Shown here piece after piece: positions 22,104 to 25,799 of a DNA stretch of 25,799 bases. The notes under the pieces are model-generated. The model was not told where the DNA came from. It saw only the letters and a list, made by a program, of their open reading frames with translations, and did no database searches. Source of the DNA: JBOGDS01 sp050743075 (GTDB taxonomy: Bacteria > Actinomycetota > Actinomycetes > Jiangellales > Jiangellaceae); assembly GCA_050743075.1 (NCBI GenBank), contig JBOGDS010000051.1, positions 1 to 25,799 on the forward strand. Reading direction: 5' to 3'. Each line of letters starts with the position of its first letter. Positions within the stretch are counted from its first letter, which is position 1. The translations under genes were made by a program, and so were the position numbers.

Positions 22104-22988
22104 ATGCAGCTGACCCGTAGGACCGCACTGGGTGCGGCCACGATCGCCGCCGTTGCCGCCGCCGTAGCGGTGCTGGCCGTCGTGACCGCGCTGGTTGTCG
22201 ATCGACCGGAAGCCGACGCGCCGCCGGAGGCGAGGAAGGAACCCGTCGCGGCGATCGTGACGCCGATGCCGAAGGACTTCGCCCATTCCGAGCCGCGACC
22301 GGTAGCAGTTCACGCGCGGCTGCTGCCAAACCTGCGCAGCCTCCCGGCCGAGGACCTGTCCATCGAGCTTGTCGACGGCGTGCGCCGGCTGCGCTTCGCG
22401 TCGATCATCGCCAACACCGGTGTCGGGCCTGTCGAGACGCTCTCCGACGACGTTCGCTCCTGCCCAGAGGGCCAGCGGCATGCGTCGCAGCTGCTCTACC
22501 ACGACGCGAACGGCAACGGTGTCTACGAGCGGGACGTCGACGTGGAGAAGACGTCGCGGCTGGCCGGATGCATGGTCTTCCACGCCGAGCACGACCATTG
22601 GCATTTCGACGCCGCTGCACGCTACTGGCTCTCGGCGCCGAACTCCCTCACTCCGATAGCCGAGGCCGAGAAGGTCAGCTTCTGCTGGCGCGACAACCGG
22701 GAGGTCCCCGCAGAGGCGGATCCGCGTCCGCCCCAGTTCTATGGTGACTGCGAACAGGACACTGTCCAGGGCATTACGCCTGGCTGGGCCGACGTCTACC
22801 GGGCATCGCTCCCGGACCAGCATCTCGACCTCCCGGCCGACCTGCCGGACGGGACGTACTGCCTGCACAACGAGGCAGATCCCCTCCAGCTCCTGTTGGA
22901 GACCAACGACGACGACAACGCCGCCGTGCTCCCGATGCGCCTCGACGGCACCGCGGTGGCGGCCGGTCCGGAGGGCGCCTGCGGCTAG
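22104..22988 (+). CDS. Exported lysyl-oxidase-like protein
   Basis: A 294-residue protein. The N-terminus LTRRTALGAATIAAVAAAVAVLAVV is a twin-arginine-like or uncleaved signal. The body carries the copper-binding signature HAEHDHWHF at about residues 160-168, with His163, His165 and His167 as the expected ligands (PF01186 family). Before it is a DANGNGVYERD segment that looks like an EF-hand/dockerin-type calcium loop. Eukaryotic lysyl oxidases oxidise peptidyl lysine to aldehyde; bacterial members are common in actinobacteria but their substrates are unknown. The ATG at 22104 is preferred over the GTG at 22098. TAACGT upstream (22064-22069) is a possible -10. Its TAG overlaps the convergent thioesterase stop in a shared CTAG. 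Confidence 0.82.
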   Translation: MQLTRRTALGAATIAAVAAAVAVLAVVTALVVDRPEADAPPEARKEPVAAIVTPMPKDFAHSEPRPVAVHARLLPNLRSLPAEDLSIELVDGVRRLRFASIIANTGVGPVETLSDDVRSCPEGQRHASQLLYHDANGNGVYERDVDVEKTSRLAGCMVFHAEHDHWHFDAAARYWLSAPNSLTPIAEAEKVSFCWRDNREVPAEADPRPPQFYGDCEQDTVQGITPGWADVYRASLPDQHLDLPADLPDGTYCLHNEADPLQLLLETNDDDNAAVLPMRLDGTAVAAGPEGACG

Positions 22989-23374
22989 GCCGCACCGACC
23001 CGGTCGAGGAACCTGGCCCGGTCGACCACAACGCGCGTGATCCGGCCGTGGCCTACGGCTCCCCCGTCCGGATCCTCGGCAACGACGGCGAAGCTCAGCA
23101 ACCGACCGTCGACCGCCACCAGTGAGGCGCGGATGGTGACGCGGGTACCGACCGGGCTCGGGCGGACGTGCTCGAGTCCGACCCGGGTACCGACGCTGGT
23201 GGCGCCGGCCGGTAACGCGTCGGCGACCGCGGCGACGGTGGCGGCCTCGGCCAGCGCAAGCAGTCGCGGGGTCGCAAGCACCCGGACGTCACCGGAGCCC
23301 AGCGCCGTCGCGGTGTCGTCCTCGCCCACGACGTGAACCAGCTCCGAGCCCAGCCCGGCCGCCAGGGCACTCAC
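22985..23374 (-). CDS. FlK-like hotdog thioesterase
   Basis: A 129-residue single-hotdog protein. Thr35, Glu43 and His69 have exactly the spacing of the Thr-Glu-His triad of fluoroacetyl-CoA thioesterase FlK (8 and 26 residues apart), in the contexts LATPRLLALAEAA and VGLEHVRPSPVG. The segment GTRVTIRASLVAVDGRLLSFAVVAED is the usual central-helix-to-strand part. It probably hydrolyses a small acyl-CoA; fluoroacetyl-CoA itself is unlikely without the other genes of that pathway. The GTG start at 23374 overlaps the stop of the biotin carrier gene (GTGA), so the two are coupled. Confidence 0.85.
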   Translation of the reverse strand: MSALAAGLGSELVHVVGEDDTATALGSGDVRVLATPRLLALAEAATVAAVADALPAGATSVGTRVGLEHVRPSPVGTRVTIRASLVAVDGRLLSFAVVAEDPDGGAVGHGRITRVVVDRARFLDRVGAA

Positions 23375-23586
23375 GTCACCACCACCAGCACGTCGCCTTC
23401 CTGAACGACGTCACCGGGCTGCACCTTGACCTCTGCGACCGTGCCGCCGGCCTCGGACAGCACCGGGATCTCCATCTTCATGGACTCGAGCACGAGCAGC
23501 GTCTCGCCCGGTTCGACGGCGTCGCCTTCGGTGACCGCCACCGAGAAGACGTTGGCCACCATCTCGGCGTAGATCTGCTCGGCCAC
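23371..23586 (-). CDS. Biotin/lipoyl attachment carrier protein (TB7.3-like)
   Basis: A 71-residue single biotinyl domain. The biotin-accepting Lys37 lies in VLESMKMEIPVL, and EGDAVEPGETLL and QPGDVVQEGDVLVVV form the paired hairpins of the flattened barrel. The GTG at 23586 is chosen because it gives the family's usual 71 residues (AEQIYAEMVANVFSV start) and has GAGGAG 9 bases upstream. It resembles the M. tuberculosis 7.3-kDa biotinylated protein (Rv3221c), which is likewise encoded next to the SigR/SigH and anti-sigma genes. It presumably serves a biotin-dependent carboxylase encoded elsewhere. The following thioesterase gene overlaps it by 4 bases. Confidence 0.92.
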   Translation of the reverse strand: MAEQIYAEMVANVFSVAVTEGDAVEPGETLLVLESMKMEIPVLSEAGGTVAEVKVQPGDVVQEGDVLVVVT

Positions 23587-23717
23587 TGCGGTGCGCTCCT
23601 CGAGGTCGTCCGGCGGCGTGCACAGGCATTCCACCACGACGGGTCAGGCGGCAATCGGGCACCGTCTTTGGCGTGGCGTGGCCACGGCGGCGCCGACCCG
23701 CGCGGGACGATGGGGTC

Positions 23718-24320
23718 GTGACGCTCGTGCTCCTCGCACTGGCCCTCGGCGTCGCGGTCGGATACGCCCGCGGCGGTGGACTGGCCGGGTTGGCCGGCCT
23801 CCGGCTGCGACGTCACCGGCTGTTGCTGACGGCGCTGGGCTTGTACGCACTCGGCGTGCTCGGCGGCTGGATCTGGGACCCGCTGCTGGCGGCGCTGGCC
23901 GCAACGGCCTGGCTCACGATCGGTTTCTATGCGTGGGTGAACCGCGATGTCCGCGGCGCCACACTCGTGGCACTCGGGCTCACGGCGAACGGCCTTGTCC
24001 TGCTGCTGAACGGCGCGGTCCCGGTCGCTGCCGAGGCAACAGCCCGAGCGGGTGCCGACGTCGGCGAACTGGTCGAGACGGCCGGCCACGAGGCCATCAC
24101 ATCTGCCACGCGTCTGCCCGGGCTGGGCAAGACGGTACCCGTGGCGTTCCCGCCGCGACCGGAGGTGGTCAGCCCGGGCGATGTGGCAGTCGCGGCAGGG
24201 CTGGCCCTGACCGTCGTCACCGGCATGACGCGCAGGACCGCCTCCGGGGCGGTTCCGCCGCTCGCGGCGCGTGAGACAATGGCAGCTGAGCCGGAGCCGC
24301 AGCGTTCCGCCGCATCCTGA
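23718..24320 (+). CDS. DUF5317 family membrane protein
   Basis: A 200-residue polytopic membrane protein. Hydrophobic segments are seen at about residues 2-14 (TLVLLALALGVAVG), 33-60, 62-75 and 80-105, then a polar loop and a last helix GDVAVAAGLALTVVTG. The features LLLNGAVPV, TRLPGLGKTVPV and VSPGDV match the DUF5317 family. The function is unknown. The GTG at 23718 is chosen because the first helix begins there and GACGAT lies 6 bases upstream as a weak leaderless -10. The gene is divergent from the biotin carrier gene and precedes the bL37 gene. The last 25 residues are a soluble, Ala/Pro/Glu-rich tail. Confidence 0.82.
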   Translation: MTLVLLALALGVAVGYARGGGLAGLAGLRLRRHRLLLTALGLYALGVLGGWIWDPLLAALAATAWLTIGFYAWVNRDVRGATLVALGLTANGLVLLLNGAVPVAAEATARAGADVGELVETAGHEAITSATRLPGLGKTVPVAFPPRPEVVSPGDVAVAAGLALTVVTGMTRRTASGAVPPLAARETMAAEPEPQRSAAS

Positions 24321-24349
24321 TCACCCGCACCACAGAGGAGACCATCGTC

Positions 24350-24424
24350 ATGGGCCGAGCTGCCCGCAAACGCAAGGCGCGCAAGCGCAAGGGCGCCAAC
24401 CACGGCAAGCGCCCCAACTCCTGA
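24350..24424 (+). CDS. Ribosomal protein bL37 (24 residues)
   Basis: MGRAARKRKARKRKGANHGK then RPNS. This is a very basic 24-residue peptide whose ending, ANHGKRPN, matches the actinobacterial large-subunit protein bL37 (AURKAIP1/COX24-like), known from mycobacterial ribosome structures. AGAGGAG lies 9 bases upstream of the ATG. A strong terminator hairpin follows 11 bases after the stop. It is easily missed because of its size. Confidence 0.9.
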   Translation: MGRAARKRKARKRKGANHGKRPNS

Positions 24425-24435
24425 CCCGATACGGC

Positions 24436-24471
24436 CGACGCCCCCACCCGACGCACGGGCTGGGGGCGTCG
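24436..24471. terminator. Strong bidirectional terminator hairpin
   Basis: CGACGCCCCCA (24436-24446) pairs perfectly with TGGGGGCGTCG (24461-24471); CCC and GGG inside extend the stem around a single bulged C. It lies between the convergent bL37 and rsrA genes. Confidence 0.85.
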
Positions 24472-24478
24472 ATCGTGG

Positions 24479-24754
24479 TCAGACCTCGCTGATCTCGACC
24501 CGGATCTCGCGGATCCGGGTGAGGACGCGCTGGCGTAGCTCGTCGGGAGCGTGCTCGCACTGGCAGGAGCGCGCGACCAGGGCCTTAACGACTCGCTCCA
24601 GGTCGTACTTGCGCAAGCACGGGGCGCACTCGTCCAGGTGCTCCTCGATGAGCGCGTAGGTAACCCGCTCGTCGCCCATCTCGTGGTCCAGGAACACGTA
24701 CACGCGATCGAGTACATCGACACAGTCGGTGTCGTGCGGCTCGCCGCAGCTCAT
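24479..24754 (-). CDS. rsrA: Zinc-binding redox-sensing anti-sigma factor RsrA
   Basis: A 91-residue ZAS-family anti-sigma factor. The HxxxCxxC motif is HLDECAPC (His39, Cys43, Cys46), and Cys11 matches the disulfide-forming Cys11 of Streptomyces RsrA. Extra cysteines are at 3, 64 and 66. In the reduced, zinc-bound form it holds SigR; oxidation forms a disulfide between Cys11 and a ZAS cysteine, expels zinc and frees SigR. The ATG at 24754 overlaps the sigR stop (ATGA), so the two are translationally coupled. Like Streptomyces RsrA, it should release SigR on thiol oxidation, which switches on the thioredoxin and mycothiol genes. Confidence 0.95.
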   Translation of the reverse strand: MSCGEPHDTDCVDVLDRVYVFLDHEMGDERVTYALIEEHLDECAPCLRKYDLERVVKALVARSCQCEHAPDELRQRVLTRIREIRVEISEV

Positions 24755-25350
24755 CCGCCGACCTCCTTCGCCACGGCCGGTACGAGCCCGCGTTCGCGGG
24801 CGTAGTCCTCGAGCAGGCCGCGCAACTGGCGGCGTCCGCGGTGCAGTCGCGACATCACCGTGCCGATGGGCGTCCCCATGATCTCGGCGATGTCCTTGTA
24901 AGGGAAGCCCTCGACGTCGGCGAGGTACACGGCGATGCGGAATTCCTCCGGGATCTGCTGCAACGCGTCCTTCACGTCCGAGTCCGGCAGGTGGGACAGC
25001 GCCTCCGCCTCGGCCGAGAGCAGGCCCGTCGACGTGTGGGCTTCCGCCCGCGCCATCTGCCAGTCCTCGACCTCCTCGGCGGCACTCTGCTGCGGCTCCC
25101 GCTGCTTCTTGCGGTACGAATTGATGAACGTGTTGGTCAGGATCCGGTACAGCCAGGCCTTGAGGTTCGTCCCCTCCTTGAACTGGTGGAACGAGCCATA
25201 CGCCTTGGCAAAGGTCTCCTGAACCAGGTCCTCCGCATCGCTTGCGTTGCGGGTCATCCGCAATGCAGCGGAGTACAACTGGTCGAGGAACGGCAACGCG
25301 TCGCGTTCGAACCGCTGGGCGCGCTGTTCGGTGGTCTCCTGAACGGCCAT
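24751..25350 (-). CDS. sigR: ECF sigma factor SigR/SigH (disulfide-stress)
   Basis: A 199-residue ECF sigma factor in the short form starting MAVQETTEQRAQRFE. Region 2 is seen in LPFLDQLYSAALRMTRNASDAEDLVQETFAKAYGSFHQF and LKAWLYRILTNTFINSYRKKQ. Region 4 is seen in ALQQIPEEFRIAVYLADVEGFPYKDIAEIMGTPIGTVMSRLHRGRRQL. The linker is Glu-rich, as usual for SigR. It is released from RsrA by oxidative or electrophile stress. The ATG at 25350 has TACCAT 8 bases upstream (leaderless). The frame stays open upstream to a GTG at 25446, giving a possible 231-residue isoform; the neighbours fit the known sigR-rsrA pair. Confidence 0.95.
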   Translation of the reverse strand: MAVQETTEQRAQRFERDALPFLDQLYSAALRMTRNASDAEDLVQETFAKAYGSFHQFKEGTNLKAWLYRILTNTFINSYRKKQREPQQSAAEEVEDWQMARAEAHTSTGLLSAEAEALSHLPDSDVKDALQQIPEEFRIAVYLADVEGFPYKDIAEIMGTPIGTVMSRLHRGRRQLRGLLEDYARERGLVPAVAKEVGG

Positions 25351-25446
25351 CGCCCGCGATGGTATCTGTGCGATTGTGACCGGGTTCCGCCACTCCGTCC
25401 ACCGGGACGGGCTGACGGGCCTGGCCTCCAGGCATCCGGACGTCAC
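25351..25446 (-). other. In-frame N-terminal extension of SigR (possible long isoform)
   Basis: A GTG at 25446, with GAGG about 10 bases upstream, opens 32 extra residues (MTSGCLEARPVSPSRW and on) in frame with sigR. The frame is free of stops up to the preceding gene's TGA. In Streptomyces coelicolor an unstable, longer SigR isoform is made from a SigR-dependent transcript through an upstream start; the arrangement here is equivalent. Expression is not shown. Confidence 0.45.
25359..25364 (-). promoter_or_regulatory. Leaderless -10 (TACCAT) for short SigR
   Basis: On the minus strand TACCAT ends 8 bases before the ATG at 25350. It would make the short SigR independently of the SigR-type promoter upstream. 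Confidence 0.45.
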
Positions 25447-25491
25447 GTGTGTGCGGCCTCTTTCGCGGTTGGCTGTCGTCGTACGGCCTGG

Positions 25492-25799
25492 TCAACGCCC
25501 GCTGGCCGGCAGGGCATTCCCGAGCCAGCTCAGCACGGTGCGGACCACCAGCTCCAGCGCCTCGCGCTGGTCGTGGGCCTTCGGCACCGCCATGCCGTGG
25601 TCGGCGTGCGGCACGGTGACCAGGTCGAAGTCGCCCGACGGGAACTCCTCCGGCCGGCCGAACGAGTCACGCTCGCCCTGCACCACCAGCGTCGGGACGC
25701 CGGCCCCGGTCAACTCCGCCAGCCGCGACCGCTCCGGCCGGCCCGGCGGGTGCAGCGGGAAAGCGAGCGCGACCACCGCGGCCGCACCCACCGCCCGCG
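25492..25799 (-). CDS. Alpha/beta hydrolase, KANL3/Tex30-like (5' end outside window)
   Basis: The last about 100 residues of an alpha/beta hydrolase; the gene runs off the right edge, so the start and the nucleophile are not seen. FPLHPPGRPE, PTLVVQGERDSFGRPEEFP and VPHADHGMAVPKA match the small actinobacterial KANL3/Tex30 family hydrolases. The acid residue is the Asp in GERD and the histidine is in ADHGM. It is on the same strand as sigR, and the sigR promoter candidate lies over its end. The substrate is unknown. Confidence 0.8.
   Translation of the reverse strand, partial: RAVGAAAVVALAFPLHPPGRPERSRLAELTGAGVPTLVVQGERDSFGRPEEFPSGDFDLVTVPHADHGMAVPKAHDQREALELVVRTVLSWLGNALPASGR
25494..25520 (-). 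promoter_or_regulatory. Candidate SigR-dependent promoter of sigR
   Basis: On the minus strand GGAAT (25520-25516), 18 bases, then CGTT (25497-25494), a full match to the SigR consensus GGAAT-N18-19-GTT. It overlaps the last codons of the upstream hydrolase gene. The start would be near 25487, upstream of the GTG for the long SigR isoform. Confidence 0.65.

Noticed and set aside
23600..23630. GGAAT on the minus strand upstream of the biotin carrier gene as a possible SigR promoter
   Set aside because: The sequence 18 bases further is ACGA, not CGTT, so the -10 half is missing.
1..25799. CRISPR array, tRNA, rRNA, transposase or phage genes
   Set aside because: I looked on both strands for regular repeats, tRNA-like cloverleaves and mobile-element proteins and saw none.

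Overview
This is a high-GC actinobacterial chromosome segment. The codons are strongly GC3-biased, and the markers are clade-typical: 2-oxoglutarate decarboxylase (Kgd) followed directly by a DUF6104 gene, nickel superoxide dismutase, a WhiB1-type protein, PdtaS, SigF with its anti-sigma factor, SigR/RsrA and the 24-residue ribosomal protein bL37. A member of Propionibacteriales (Nocardioidaceae-like) is a reasonable guess, but the window alone cannot prove it. I saw no rRNA, tRNA, CRISPR array, phage gene, transposase or insertion sequence.

Layout. 1-2.0 kb: a lipoprotein (-), then a VOC protein and a methyltransferase in an overlapping pair (+), ending at a strong hairpin. 2.1-5.1 kb: an envelope-stress pair on the minus strand, a TPM-domain membrane coiled-coil protein followed by PspA, both with glycine-rich tails. 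5.2-6.9 kb: a 28-codon ORF overlapping a CrtI/PYROXD2-like oxidoreductase. 7.0-10.9 kb: kgd and DUF6104. 11-12.8 kb: an MDR oxidoreductase, then the divergent sodX/sodN pair. 12.9-14.1 kb: the rsbW-like/sigF operon. 14.1-14.5 kb: a frameshifted small membrane protein gene. 14.6-17.6 kb: lipid kinase, whiB1, pdtaS. 17.7-23.0 kb: accessory genes (DUF2785, IlvG-type TPP enzyme, GlxA/AraC-type regulator, 42-residue membrane peptide, GNAT, lysyl-oxidase-like protein). 23.0-25.8 kb: FlK-like thioesterase, biotin carrier protein, DUF5317, bL37, rsrA, sigR and the 3' part of an alpha/beta hydrolase gene.

How it fits together. The right half is a redox and stress hub. SigR/RsrA sense thiol oxidation, WhiB1 carries an iron-sulfur cluster, PdtaS is a cytosolic sensor kinase, SodN removes superoxide, and SigF is the general-stress sigma factor. 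The order lipid kinase - whiB1 - pdtaS - biotin carrier - rsrA - sigR recalls the Mycobacterium tuberculosis Rv3218-Rv3223c region, but is opened here by about 5.4 kb of other genes. I see two SigR-type promoters with identical spacing, one ahead of sigR and one ahead of whiB1. There is also a perfect CRP-type palindrome ahead of whiB1 and a SigF-like promoter ahead of the anti-sigma/sigF operon.

At least six genes have a TANNNT -10 hexamer 6-8 bases before the start codon, so leaderless transcription seems common. I did not find a clearly new defence or biosynthetic system. The best candidates for new biology are the TPM-PspA pair with matched glycine-rich tails, the paired operator beside the GlxA-type regulator and the 42-residue peptide, and the predicted long SigR isoform.
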